64,000 nt of DNA from Chryseobacterium artocarpi (GTDB lineage: Bacteria > Bacteroidota > Bacteroidia > Flavobacteriales > Weeksellaceae), in assembly GCF_001684975.1 (NCBI RefSeq), contig NZ_MAYH01000045.1:124001-188000 (forward strand). The letters run 5' to 3'. This document shows, piece by piece, positions 25,376 through 34,346 of this stretch; positions within the stretch are counted from its first letter, which is position 1; each line of letters begins with the position of its first letter. A program made the position numbers and the translations under genes. The notes beneath the pieces are model-generated. The model was not told the origin of the DNA and made no database searches. It saw only the letters and a program-made list of their open reading frames with translations.

Positions 25376-26050
25376 TTGAGCGGAATCTTATATTTTGTTC
25401 CTACACCCGTTGGGAACCTTGAAGATATGACCTTCAGAGCAGTAAATGTTCTTAAGGAAGTTGATTATATTTTATGTGAAGACACCAGAACTTCTGGAAT
25501 ACTTTTAAAACATTTTGAAATCTCCAAACCTCTGAAATCTTATCATTTACACAATGAGCATCAGGCTACGGAGAAAGTTATTACAGACCTTAAAAATGGT
25601 CAGAATATAGCAATCATTACCGATGCGGGAACTCCGGGAATTTCAGACCCAGGTTATTTATTGGCAAAAGCAGGAGCAGACAATAATATAGAAATGATCT
25701 GTCTTCCAGGAGCCACAGCTTTGATTCCGGCATTGGTAGTTTCCGGACTTCCAAATAATGAGTTTCTGTTTGCAGGATTTTTACCACAAAAAAAAGGAAG
25801 ACAAACGAAGCTAAAGCAGCTTGCAGAAGAAAAGAAAACTATAGTACTTTACGAAAGCCCACATAAGATCAATACCACTCTTGAACAGATCAAGGAATTC
25901 TTTGGTGAAAATACCAAGGCAAGTTTAAGCCGTGAAATTTCCAAAAAATTTGAAGAAACTAAACGCGGAACAATCAGTGAGTTAATTGAATTTTCCAAGA
26001 GTAAAACTTTAAAGGGAGAGATCGTTCTTATTGTCAATAATTCTATTTAA
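25376..26050 (+). CDS. rsmI: 16S rRNA (cytidine1402-2'-O)-methyltransferase
   Basis: RsmI, a tetrapyrrole-methylase-fold enzyme, methylates the 2'-O of C1402 in 16S rRNA. The 224 residues show the family N terminus LYFVPTPVGNLEDMTFRA, CEDTRTSGILL, TDAGTPGISDPGY and the C-terminal EISKKFEETKRG. Translation must begin at TTG (25376), since that codon sits immediately before the conserved N terminus and no ATG is nearby. It lies 2 bases after the previous stop, consistent with coupling. Confidence 0.95.
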   Translation: MSGILYFVPTPVGNLEDMTFRAVNVLKEVDYILCEDTRTSGILLKHFEISKPLKSYHLHNEHQATEKVITDLKNGQNIAIITDAGTPGISDPGYLLAKAGADNNIEMICLPGATALIPALVVSGLPNNEFLFAGFLPQKKGRQTKLKQLAEEKKTIVLYESPHKINTTLEQIKEFFGENTKASLSREISKKFEETKRGTISELIEFSKSKTLKGEIVLIVNNSI

Positions 26051-26057
26051 TTTTTAA

Positions 26058-27569
26058 TTGAAAAAATTAGTTCTTGTATTGTGTTCTACTGTTTGTATGG
26101 CGCAAACTAACCAATACACCAAGGTACTTCTTTCCAAAAAAGCAGGGAAGGAGGTAAGCTCGTATTCTGATGGTTTTGGAATAGCTTATGATCCTGTTTC
26201 CAAAAAACAAGGAGTTATAGATGCGAAAGGAAATATTACTTTTGAATCTCAATATAAAGGAGGAATTTCTCATATTTTCAAAAACAGGTTTATTCTTTAT
26301 TCTGAAGAAGGAAACAAGAGAAAAGCTACTATTATCGACGAAAAAGGAAATGAATTAGTTCCGTTTGAAGATCAGGATTTTAATACGCCATGGTGGAGTA
26401 AAGAACGTATTATAGCTTCTAAACAGGGTAAAGAAATCCTTTACGACTATAACGGTAAACTAATTATTCCGGAGTCGGATAGAATAAGGTTTGTGGGAAA
26501 GGATGCTTTTTTTGTTCTAAGAGATAAAAAATGGTTTTTGTATGATATCAATGGTAAGCAAATTAATGATAGAGCGTTCAAAGACGACTATAATTTCGAA
26601 AATGATAAGGCACTTATTCTTAATGAAGAGAACCAGCCTGAAATCATTGGTAAAAATGGACAAACTCTGCATAAATTTTCAAAGAATGTAGTAGATATCA
26701 ATGCTTATCCTTATTTGATTACCCAAAACAAAGCTACTGGAAAGTATGGATTGATTGATGCAAATGAAAATATATTAGCGGATGAAATTTACAATGATAT
26801 CACACCTGAATACTTCGGCAAAAAAGACTACATTTATCTGAGAAAAAATGGTAAAGCAACCGTTTTTAATAAGAAAGACCAGAAGCTCTATCCAAATACT
26901 TTTAAATATCTAACTCCTTTATTCAACGACCTTTTCAGTGTTTATAGTGATAAAACTGATAAAGCTGGTATTGTAGATTTACAGGGAAATATAATTATTC
27001 CGCAGGAATATGATTATATCAAAAACTTTACAATTGCAGGAAAAGATTTGATTTACCTTAAAAAAGGAACAGAAGAAAAGCTTTTTGACAAGACCCTTAG
27101 AAATATTCTGAATGATGGAGATCAGATTGTAGGTTTTTATCCTGACAATATTTTGATTAAAAGAAAAGATCTGTATTACAGGTTTTTAGTTGCCAATCAG
27201 TCTGTTATTGAGCTTAAAGGAATCAAAATTGTTAAGAATCAAAATGTTGAATACTTTAATATTCTTAATGAGTATTCTAAACCTCTGGTATGTATGAATA
27301 CTGATAATCTTTATGGTATTCTTGACGGAAAAGGTACGGAAATTGTACCGTTCGTATTCGAAGATATTATTGCGTTTGACAATTTTGAAAATGAGATTGT
27401 TGTAAAGAAAGAAGGAAAATATGGAGTTTCAAATTTCCAAAATGAGCCTTTGACAGACATTATTTACGATAAATTTTTCTGGATGAAAGAAGTTTTGAAA
27501 GTAACTAAAGATAAAAAAGCAGACTTTATTTATTTCACTAGGTTTAGAAATGATCTGTCAGGAATTTAA
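26058..27569 (+). CDS. WG-repeat secreted protein
   Basis: This 503-residue protein has an N-terminal signal peptide (KKLVLVLCSTVCMAQ) and then many degenerate WG-type repeats of the form K-x-G-hydrophobic-hydrophobic-D-x-x-G (for example KYGLIDANENILADEIYNDI and LYGILDGKGTEIVPFVFEDI). Such repeats form beta-propeller-like or solenoid folds of unclear role in periplasmic and surface proteins. The start is a TTG at 26058; the next in-frame ATG would lose the signal peptide. It lies 7 bases after rsmI and probably ends that operon. Confidence 0.85.
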   Translation: MKKLVLVLCSTVCMAQTNQYTKVLLSKKAGKEVSSYSDGFGIAYDPVSKKQGVIDAKGNITFESQYKGGISHIFKNRFILYSEEGNKRKATIIDEKGNELVPFEDQDFNTPWWSKERIIASKQGKEILYDYNGKLIIPESDRIRFVGKDAFFVLRDKKWFLYDINGKQINDRAFKDDYNFENDKALILNEENQPEIIGKNGQTLHKFSKNVVDINAYPYLITQNKATGKYGLIDANENILADEIYNDITPEYFGKKDYIYLRKNGKATVFNKKDQKLYPNTFKYLTPLFNDLFSVYSDKTDKAGIVDLQGNIIIPQEYDYIKNFTIAGKDLIYLKKGTEEKLFDKTLRNILNDGDQIVGFYPDNILIKRKDLYYRFLVANQSVIELKGIKIVKNQNVEYFNILNEYSKPLVCMNTDNLYGILDGKGTEIVPFVFEDIIAFDNFENEIVVKKEGKYGVSNFQNEPLTDIIYDKFFWMKEVLKVTKDKKADFIYFTRFRNDLSGI

Positions 27570-27622
27570 AAAAATGGCAGAAAATCAATAAAAAAACTAA
27601 GTATTTTAACGATTTCAATGTG

Positions 27623-27648
27623 TTGAATAACAATTTATAATATCTTTG
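27623..27648 (+). promoter_or_regulatory. Candidate fabG promoter
   Basis: TTG at 27623-27625 and TATCTTTG at 27641-27648 match the Bacteroidota -33/-7 elements, though the 15-base spacing is short. The leader to the ATG would be about 85 bases. Confidence 0.55.
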
Positions 27649-27740
27649 CAAACCGTTTAATTCCGGAAAGGAATTATAAAGATTGAATGAGTCAGCGAAC
27701 ACAAGCTGAATGAGTTATAAAGAAAATAATTGTCATAGAT

Positions 27741-28484
27741 ATGAAAATATTAGAAGGAAAAGTAGCACTAATTACCGGAGCTACAAGAGGAATCGGTAAG
27801 GGGATTGCTGAAATGTTTGCTCAGCAAGGGGCAAAAGTAGCATTTACCTATGCCGGCTCTGTAGACAAAGCTAAAGAATTAGAGGCAGCTTTAAGTTCTG
27901 TAACCCAAATTAAGGGATATCAGTCTGACGCATCAGATTATGATGCAGCTCAAAAACTAGTGGAAGATGTAATGGCGGAGTTTGGGCAGATTGACATTTT
28001 GGTAAATAACGCAGGAATTACAAAAGATAACCTGTTGTTGAGAATGTCCAAAGAAGATTGGGATAAAGTAATCAAAGTAAACTTAGATTCAGTATTCAAC
28101 CTTACAAAAGCGGTGATTAAGCCAATGATGAAGGCAAAATCAGGATCTATTATCAATATGACTTCAGTAGTTGGAGTAAAAGGTAATGCAGGACAGGCAA
28201 ACTATGCTGCTTCTAAAGCTGGTGTAATCGGATTTACAAAATCTGTTGCTGCTGAACTAGGTTCAAGAAATATCAGATGTAATGCTATTGCTCCGGGATT
28301 CATTGAAACTGAAATGACTGCTGTTTTGGATGAAAAAACAGTTCAGGGATGGAGAGACGGTGTTCCTTTGAAGAGAGGAGGACAGCCGGAAGATATTGCT
28401 AATGCTTGTGTATTCTTCGGAAGTGATATGTCATCGTACATTACAGGTCAAACGTTAAACGTAGACGGTGGAATGTTAATGTAA
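27741..28484 (+). CDS. fabG: 3-oxoacyl-[acyl-carrier-protein] reductase
   Basis: FabG reduces 3-ketoacyl-ACP with NADPH in fatty-acid elongation. The 247 residues show TGATRGIGKGIAE at 13-25, NNAG near 90, and the catalytic Ser...Tyr-x3-Lys as MTSVVGVKGNAGQANYAASKAG. The C terminus (SSYITGQTLNVDGGMLM) is the standard FabG ending. It is a single-gene unit with its own promoter and terminator; the absence of fab neighbours is common in this phylum. Confidence 0.93.
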   Translation: MKILEGKVALITGATRGIGKGIAEMFAQQGAKVAFTYAGSVDKAKELEAALSSVTQIKGYQSDASDYDAAQKLVEDVMAEFGQIDILVNNAGITKDNLLLRMSKEDWDKVIKVNLDSVFNLTKAVIKPMMKAKSGSIINMTSVVGVKGNAGQANYAASKAGVIGFTKSVAAELGSRNIRCNAIAPGFIETEMTAVLDEKTVQGWRDGVPLKRGGQPEDIANACVFFGSDMSSYITGQTLNVDGGMLM

Positions 28485-28491
28485 AAAATAC

Positions 28492-28527
28492 AAATAGGCT
28501 ACTCATTTTGTGTAGCCTATTTTTTTA
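28492..28527 (+). terminator. fabG terminator
   Basis: AAATAGGCTAC and GTAGCCTATTT form an 11-bp perfect stem with a 9-base loop, followed by a T-run, 8 bases after the fabG stop. Confidence 0.9.
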
Positions 28528-28546
28528 TGCAAATTTTTAAAATTTA

Positions 28547-29584
28547 TCAGTTAAAAACTTGATTTTCCTGTTCCTGAACTCTGATAAAAGTTGTTCTTTT
28601 TGAAAGCTCTTTAAGTTTAGAAGCACCTACATACGTGCAGGTAGAACGTACACCTCCTAGAATATCTTTCACCGTTTCGGCTACAGGACCTTTATAAGCA
28701 ACTTTCACTGTTTTTCCCTCAGAAGCACGATATTCTGCAACTCCTCCGGAATGTTTATCCATGGCAGTTTTTGAACTCATTCCATAGAACAAACGATATT
28801 TTTTACCGTTTTCTTCAATCATTTCACCGCCACTTTCATCATGTCCGGCAAACATTCCGCCAAGCATAACGAAATCAGCACCGCCACCAAAGGCTTTTGC
28901 AACATCTCCGGGAACTTTGCAGCCTCCATCTGCAATGATATGACCTCCTAATCCATGAGCTGCATCGGCACACTCAATAATAGCTGATAATTGTGGGTAG
29001 CCAACACCGGTTTTTACACGCGTTGTACATACCGAACCAGGACCGATTCCTACCTTTATGATATCAGCTCCTACCAGAAGAAGCTCTTCTACCATCTCTC
29101 CGGTTACAACATTCCCTGCAATAATAATTTTATCAGGAAAATTAGTTCTTGCCGTCTTCACAAAGTCAACGAAATGCTCGGAATAACCATTGGCAACATC
29201 AATACACAGAAATTCGATTTTTGGATGCTTTTCTAAGATCAGTCTGATTTTTTCTTCATCCGCTTTTCCTGTTCCGGTACTTAAAGCAATATACTGATGA
29301 ATACTCTCAGGCTGGCTCTGCAAAAACTGATCCCATTCTTCAGGAGTATAATGTTTGTGAACTGCAGTGATAATTTTTTCTTTGGCTAGCTCTACAGCCA
29401 TCTCAAAAGTTCCCACCGTATCCATATTTGCCGCAATTACGGGAACGCCACTCCATTTTTTCTTAGTATGTTTAAAAATAAATTCCCTTTCCAGATCTAC
29501 TTCTGAACGGGATTTCAATGTTGAACGCTTTGGGCGGAACATTACATCCTTAAACCCTAATTTTATGTCATATTCTATACGCAT
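28547..29584 (-). CDS. guaC: GMP reductase
   Basis: GMP reductase converts GMP and NADPH to IMP, ammonia and NADP+ in purine interconversion. The 345 residues lack the CBS-domain insert of IMP dehydrogenase and carry the catalytic Cys in the loop [20 protein letters not shown] near residue 185. The N terminus ([27 protein letters not shown]) is characteristic of GuaC. It is a single gene facing fabG. Confidence 0.94.
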   Translation of the reverse strand: MRIEYDIKLGFKDVMFRPKRSTLKSRSEVDLEREFIFKHTKKKWSGVPVIAANMDTVGTFEMAVELAKEKIITAVHKHYTPEEWDQFLQSQPESIHQYIALSTGTGKADEEKIRLILEKHPKIEFLCIDVANGYSEHFVDFVKTARTNFPDKIIIAGNVVTGEMVEELLLVGADIIKVGIGPGSVCTTRVKTGVGYPQLSAIIECADAAHGLGGHIIADGGCKVPGDVAKAFGGGADFVMLGGMFAGHDESGGEMIEENGKKYRLFYGMSSKTAMDKHSGGVAEYRASEGKTVKVAYKGPVAETVKDILGGVRSTCTYVGASKLKELSKRTTFIRVQEQENQVFN

Positions 29585-29837
29585 TTTGTAATTATTTGTC
29601 AGAATAAAGGTAGTAAATTATCTCAAATGACTTACTTTTGAAACAAAGGATTTTCCCGTAACCTTTCCTATATTTGGTGAAAATTCTTGCGAATCCTCTT
29701 TTTGAAGCCGTTGGAATTTTCCTAAGCATGAGATTATTTTAATATTGGTAAAACAGATTTCCAATGATCGTTCTTTGATGAGATCTTGAATAATAAAAAA
29801 TCTGCATGATCTGCAAAATCAACGATAGTAAAAAATA
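29585..29837. other. Intergenic region upstream of guaC
   Basis: No gene is apparent. At 29797-29825 the sequence has two ATCTGCA units 9 bases apart (29800-29806 and 29809-29815), resembling the CGCAGAT pair on the opposite strand near 46105. I take these as degenerate dispersed intergenic repeats. The remainder presumably holds the guaC promoter, which I cannot place. Confidence 0.45.
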
Positions 29838-29868
29838 AAAAAGCGTGAAATCAAATTTCACGCTTTTT
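29838..29868. terminator. surE terminator
   Basis: AAAAGCGTGAAAT and ATTTCACGCTTTT form a 13-bp perfect stem with flanking A and T runs, 18 bases beyond the surE stop. Confidence 0.88.
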
Positions 29869-29886
29869 CTATCTTGAATAACAGTA

Positions 29887-30675
29887 TTATTTAGATTCCT
29901 TCACAGCATCAAAAGCCATTATTTCTTCCAAGGTTTTCATGTATTCATAAGCTGTTAGATCAAACTTTACAGGGACAATCGAAATATATCCGTTAGCTAA
30001 AGCTGTTTCATCAGCATCTTCAGAATCATCCATATTGTTGAAATAACCTGTTAGCCAATAATACTTTTTACCATGCGGGTTTATTCTTTCGTCAAAGCTT
30101 TCTTCCCACTTAGCATTAGCTTGCTTGCATACTTTTACTCCTTTTATTTCTTCTGCAGGTAACTTTGGAATGTTTACATTAAGAACAATTCCTTTAGGCA
30201 TCGGGTTCTCAAGAGTTCTTCTTACGATATTCTGAATATATTCTTTTGCCTGAGTAAAATCTGCTTCCCAACTGAAATCCAATAAAGAGAATCCAATAGC
30301 AGGAATACCTTCTACACCAGCTTCTACCGCTGCAGACATGGTCCCAGAATAGATTACATTGATAGAAGAATTGGCCCCATGATTGATCCCTGAAACTACA
30401 ATATCAGGTCTTCTCGTAAGGATTTTATCCAATGCCATCTTTACACAGTCTACAGGAGTTCCACTACAAGAATAATCTTTTTGAGGTCCATCAAGAGTTA
30501 CTTCTTCATAGCTTAAGGTAGAGTTGATTGTGATAGCGTGACCTTTACCACTTTGAGGAGAGTTCGGTGCTACAACAATTACTTCCCCGATTTCGTTCAT
30601 AAAACTGATAAGATTTCTGATACCAGGAGCTGTAATTCCATCATCATTAGTAACCAGAATAAGCGGTCTTTCCAT
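29887..30675 (-). CDS. surE: 5'/3'-nucleotidase SurE
   Basis: SurE is a metal-dependent phosphatase acting on nucleoside monophosphates. The 262 residues contain the N-terminal metal-binding motif LVTNDDGITAPGI, the SGKGHAIT segment, and SGINHGANSSINVIYSGTMSAA, all family signatures. The length is normal. A TACATTTG box lies 78 bases upstream. Confidence 0.95.
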   Translation of the reverse strand: MERPLILVTNDDGITAPGIRNLISFMNEIGEVIVVAPNSPQSGKGHAITINSTLSYEEVTLDGPQKDYSCSGTPVDCVKMALDKILTRRPDIVVSGINHGANSSINVIYSGTMSAAVEAGVEGIPAIGFSLLDFSWEADFTQAKEYIQNIVRRTLENPMPKGIVLNVNIPKLPAEEIKGVKVCKQANAKWEESFDERINPHGKKYYWLTGYFNNMDDSEDADETALANGYISIVPVKFDLTAYEYMKTLEEIMAFDAVKESK

Positions 30676-30752
30676 ATATTATCTTAATTTTTTATACAAA
30701 TGCAGTACAGTCTGTTCCTTTGAGAATAGAACAAAGTGAATTTTCAACACAT

Positions 30753-30760
30753 CAAATGTA
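30753..30760 (-). promoter_or_regulatory. Candidate -7 box for surE
   Basis: The minus strand reads TACATTTG, matching TAnnTTTG, 78 bases before the surE ATG. No well-placed TTG at -33 is visible. Confidence 0.5.
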
Positions 30761-30831
30761 GTCAAAAATAAGACGTAATAAAATAACAGACTTGTTATTC
30801 ACTGATTTAACTTCGAAAAATAGGCAATAAA

Positions 30832-31338
<507 letters not shown>

Positions 31339-33468
31339 ATGTGGAAAAATTTCAAACTGAATAAATTTTTACTCCTGATTCCATTAACCAGTCTAATGTT
31401 TTGCTTCAACTCGCCAAAGAACGATGATGAAAAAATGCAGACGATAATGGTGAGCGTAAAAAACACACTTTCTTACCTGCATTATAGTCCGAAGTCTATC
31501 AATGATGCTTATTCTAAGGATGTTTATAAGCATTATTTCGAGTTGGTAGATCCTGCTAAAAGATATTTCCTGCAATCTGATATGGATGAATTTAGTAAGC
31601 ATGAAACAAAACTTGATGATTATATCAACCAGGGTGACCTTACATTCTATAAATTAACGATCGACAGACTTTACCAAAGAGTAGACGAGATTGATAAGAT
31701 TACTCAGGACATTTTCAGTAAGCCAATCAACCTTCAGGAAGATGAAACGCTTACCTTGGAACCAAAACTAAAAAAAGTACCTGCGAACAAGCAGGAACAG
31801 TATAACGAATGGAAAAAATTCATCAAATACAATATCCTTCAGGAAATTGAGTCGATGAACAGCAAAGAAGAATTTCAAAAAGAGAAGAAAGATTCTGTTC
31901 AGAAATACAAATTAAAAGATACCATCAAGCTAAAAGTTCTTACTCAGGATGAGAAGATCAAAAAGGCTACTGATGAAGTAAAAGACCTTGTAAAAGATAC
32001 CTTTACCAGATTCAAAAAGAGAAAGAAAATGGATTGGTTTACCGTGTATATGAATGCTTATACAGAAGTATTTGATCCACATACCAACTATTATTCTCCT
32101 AAAGATAAAGAAGACTTTGATACTCAGTTTACAGGAAAAGTAATCGGAATCGGAGCAATCATTCAGGAGAAAAAAGGAAATCTTTACCTTGGAGCATTGA
32201 CTATTGGAGCACCGGCATGGAAATCCAAGCAGCTTTCAGAAGGAGATAAGATCTTAAAAGTAAGATCAAAGCCGAAAGATGATGCGGTAAACGTTGTAGG
32301 AATGCTTTCTGATGAAGCCGTAAGATTGATCAGAGGTGAAAAAGGAACTCCTGTTACCCTAACCGTTCAGAAAAAAGATGGTAGTATTAAAGATGTAACA
32401 ATGGTTCGTGAAGAGGTAGCAATCGAAGATACTTTTGCAAGAAGTATTGTAGTAAACGCACCGAACGGGAAAAAATATGGATTTATCAACCTTCCAAGCT
32501 TTAACGCAGATTTTGAAAATTCAAAAGGAAGAAATGCTTCTGATGATATTAAAAACGAAATCATTAAGCTTAAATCTCAGAATATTGAAGGAATCGTTCT
32601 TGACCTGAGAAATAACGGAGGAGGTTCTCTAACGGAAGTAGGTGATATTATGGGGCTTTTCATGGATGCCGGACCTTATGTACAGGTGAAAGACGGAAAT
32701 GGAAAAATACAGACTCTAAAGAACAAATACGAGGCTCCGATCTGGACTGGTCCGCTAGTGATTATGCAAAACGAACTTTCTGCTTCTGCATCTGAGATCT
32801 TGGCAGGGGTAATGCAGGATTACGGAAGAGCAATGATCATCGGGTCTCCACAGTCATTCGGAAAGGGTACGGTACAGACTTTTGTTGATCTGAACAGATT
32901 CCTGAATACAGAAGATGATTTTGGATCTTTAAAACTAACGATTCAGAAGTTCTACAGAATTACAGGAGAATCTACACAGAGAAAAGGAATTGTTTCCGAT
33001 ATTCAGATGAAAGACTTCTTTACTTACGCGGAAGTAGGAGAGCGTTATGATGATTTTGCTTTAGCTTGGGATAAAATTCCATCTACAAAATTTGAAAAAC
33101 TGAATTATTTCAACATTCAGGCTCTTGAAAAAGCAAGCGCAGACAGAATGGCTAAAAACAGCAATTACCAGCTTTTACTGGAATCTGCTCAATGGAGAGA
33201 GAAACTGGATAAAGAAGAAAATATTACTTTGAATATTAATAAGTTTAATGAGCTGATGAAGCACAGAAAATCTCAGATCGAAAAATTCAAAGTACTTACG
33301 AAATTTGAAAACGGACTTCAGTTTATCATGTATCCAGCGGAAGTAGAAAGAGAGAAAAAAGATGAAGCTTTCAAAAAGAAATCTGAAATGTGGATCAAGA
33401 ATCTGAAAAAAGATCTTTACCTGCAGGAAGCAATGAATATTGTATCAGATATGGGAGTAAAATCATAA
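31339..33468 (+). CDS. prc: Carboxy-terminal processing (tail-specific) protease, S41 family
   Basis: This 709-residue periplasmic serine protease resembles Prc/Tsp. An N-terminal hydrophobic segment (residues about 8-24) serves as signal or anchor. It is followed by a helical N-terminal domain, a PDZ domain (about 250-340, GKVIGIGAIIQ onward), and the S41 catalytic core with the Ser-Lys pair in ELSASASEILAG and SPQSFGKGTVQT. The C-terminal domain is charged and helical. The family trims or degrades envelope proteins. Single gene with its own terminator. Confidence 0.93.
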   Translation: MWKNFKLNKFLLLIPLTSLMFCFNSPKNDDEKMQTIMVSVKNTLSYLHYSPKSINDAYSKDVYKHYFELVDPAKRYFLQSDMDEFSKHETKLDDYINQGDLTFYKLTIDRLYQRVDEIDKITQDIFSKPINLQEDETLTLEPKLKKVPANKQEQYNEWKKFIKYNILQEIESMNSKEEFQKEKKDSVQKYKLKDTIKLKVLTQDEKIKKATDEVKDLVKDTFTRFKKRKKMDWFTVYMNAYTEVFDPHTNYYSPKDKEDFDTQFTGKVIGIGAIIQEKKGNLYLGALTIGAPAWKSKQLSEGDKILKVRSKPKDDAVNVVGMLSDEAVRLIRGEKGTPVTLTVQKKDGSIKDVTMVREEVAIEDTFARSIVVNAPNGKKYGFINLPSFNADFENSKGRNASDDIKNEIIKLKSQNIEGIVLDLRNNGGGSLTEVGDIMGLFMDAGPYVQVKDGNGKIQTLKNKYEAPIWTGPLVIMQNELSASASEILAGVMQDYGRAMIIGSPQSFGKGTVQTFVDLNRFLNTEDDFGSLKLTIQKFYRITGESTQRKGIVSDIQMKDFFTYAEVGERYDDFALAWDKIPSTKFEKLNYFNIQALEKASADRMAKNSNYQLLLESAQWREKLDKEENITLNINKFNELMKHRKSQIEKFKVLTKFENGLQFIMYPAEVEREKKDEAFKKKSEMWIKNLKKDLYLQEAMNIVSDMGVKS

Positions 33469-33473
33469 ACATA

Positions 33474-33507
33474 AAAAAACCGATAATGAAAATTATCGGT
33501 TTTTTTA
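33474..33507. terminator. Bidirectional terminator between prc and sodC
   Basis: AAAAAACCGATAAT and ATTATCGGTTTTTT form a 14-bp perfect stem with a 4-base loop, in the gap between the convergent prc and sodC genes. Confidence 0.92.
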
Positions 33508-33520
33508 TTGAATAAATGGA

Positions 33521-34024
33521 TTACTTAATTTCTACACATCCCACTCTTCCACCTGCATTTCCTGTAGGCTGAGTATGGAAATCATCGGCTGCGGCATGTA
33601 TAATAAGCCCTTTACCGATAATGTTTTTAGATTCGTCTGTACATCCAAGACACCATTTATCCGTCTTGAATGTAAGAGTTGCAACTCCGTTCTGATCGGC
33701 TACTAAATTTCCTATATCTCCCATATGGAAATGCTCAGCTCCCCATTTTCCATGGTCGTTCTTAGATGGGTTCCAGTGTCCGCCTGTAGATGTTCCGTCT
33801 GCTGCAGAGCAGTCTCCTTTTTCATGAATGTGTACTGCATGGATTCCAGGAGTAAGGTTAGTTACATTTAGTTTCATGATGACATCATTCCCTTGTTGGG
33901 TAAACTTTGCTGTTCCTCCTGTTTGAGTTCCGCTTTTGGCGTTTACAGAGTACGTTTTTGTTGTTCCGCATGAAGCAGCTAAAAATGCACATCCTGCCAA
34001 TAATGCTAGTGTTTGTACTTTCAT
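33521..34024 (-). CDS. sodC: Cu/Zn superoxide dismutase lipoprotein
   Basis: This 167-residue protein has a lipoprotein signal ending FLAASC (Cys19). The SodC fold signatures are all present: HAVHIHEKGDC (copper ligands and first disulfide Cys), GGHWNPS and HMGDIGNL (zinc and copper ligands), and the C-terminal HAAADDFHTQPTGNAGGRVGC with the last His, catalytic Arg and second Cys. It dismutates superoxide in the envelope. An extra CLGC pair near residue 125 is unusual for the family. Confidence 0.94.
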   Translation of the reverse strand: MKVQTLALLAGCAFLAASCGTTKTYSVNAKSGTQTGGTAKFTQQGNDVIMKLNVTNLTPGIHAVHIHEKGDCSAADGTSTGGHWNPSKNDHGKWGAEHFHMGDIGNLVADQNGVATLTFKTDKWCLGCTDESKNIIGKGLIIHAAADDFHTQPTGNAGGRVGCVEIK

Positions 34025-34346
34025 TTTTAAATGATTTATAGTAATATTTAGGATAAATTTAAAAAAGTTTTTCCAAAGCGCTTTATGATTCCAGTCTTTT
34101 TTTAGAACGGATTTTAAATAGTAAACTATTATTTCTGCTCTTTTTCACTCAAAACCTGTGAGTTTAATATCCATAATAGAAGTACGTTAAAATTGCTAAT
34201 TTTTGGAAAATGTTAAAGATGTATAATTGGATTTCTGCATTCCTATTCATTAATTTCCCATTCAGTAACAAAACAATGCCCTTCAGTAATTATTTTTTTA
34301 CAGAAGGGTATTGGACGTGTTACTTTTGATCCATAAAATAACAATC
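34025..34346. other. Divergent regulatory region, sodC / TonB receptor
   Basis: This 322-base spacer contains the LytTR-type direct repeats and -7 box that appear to drive the TonB-dependent receptor gene (34257-34328). I could not identify the sodC promoter, and see no additional gene. Confidence 0.6.
34257..34328 (+). promoter_or_regulatory. LytTR-type operator and promoter of the TonB receptor unit
   Basis: CCCATTCAGTAA (34257-34268) and GCCCTTCAGTAA (34278-34289) are direct repeats with a start-to-start distance of exactly 21 bases. TACTTTTG (34321-34328) follows 31 bases after the second repeat and fits TAnnTTTG. The same layout recurs at 37795-37865 and 40320-40391. The implied transcription start near 34335 rules out translation from the upstream GTG at 34311. 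Confidence 0.8.

Noticed and set aside
34311..34346. Upstream GTG start for the TonB receptor
   Set aside because: It lies upstream of the predicted transcription start (TACTTTTG at 34321-34328), and the signal peptide begins properly at 34347.
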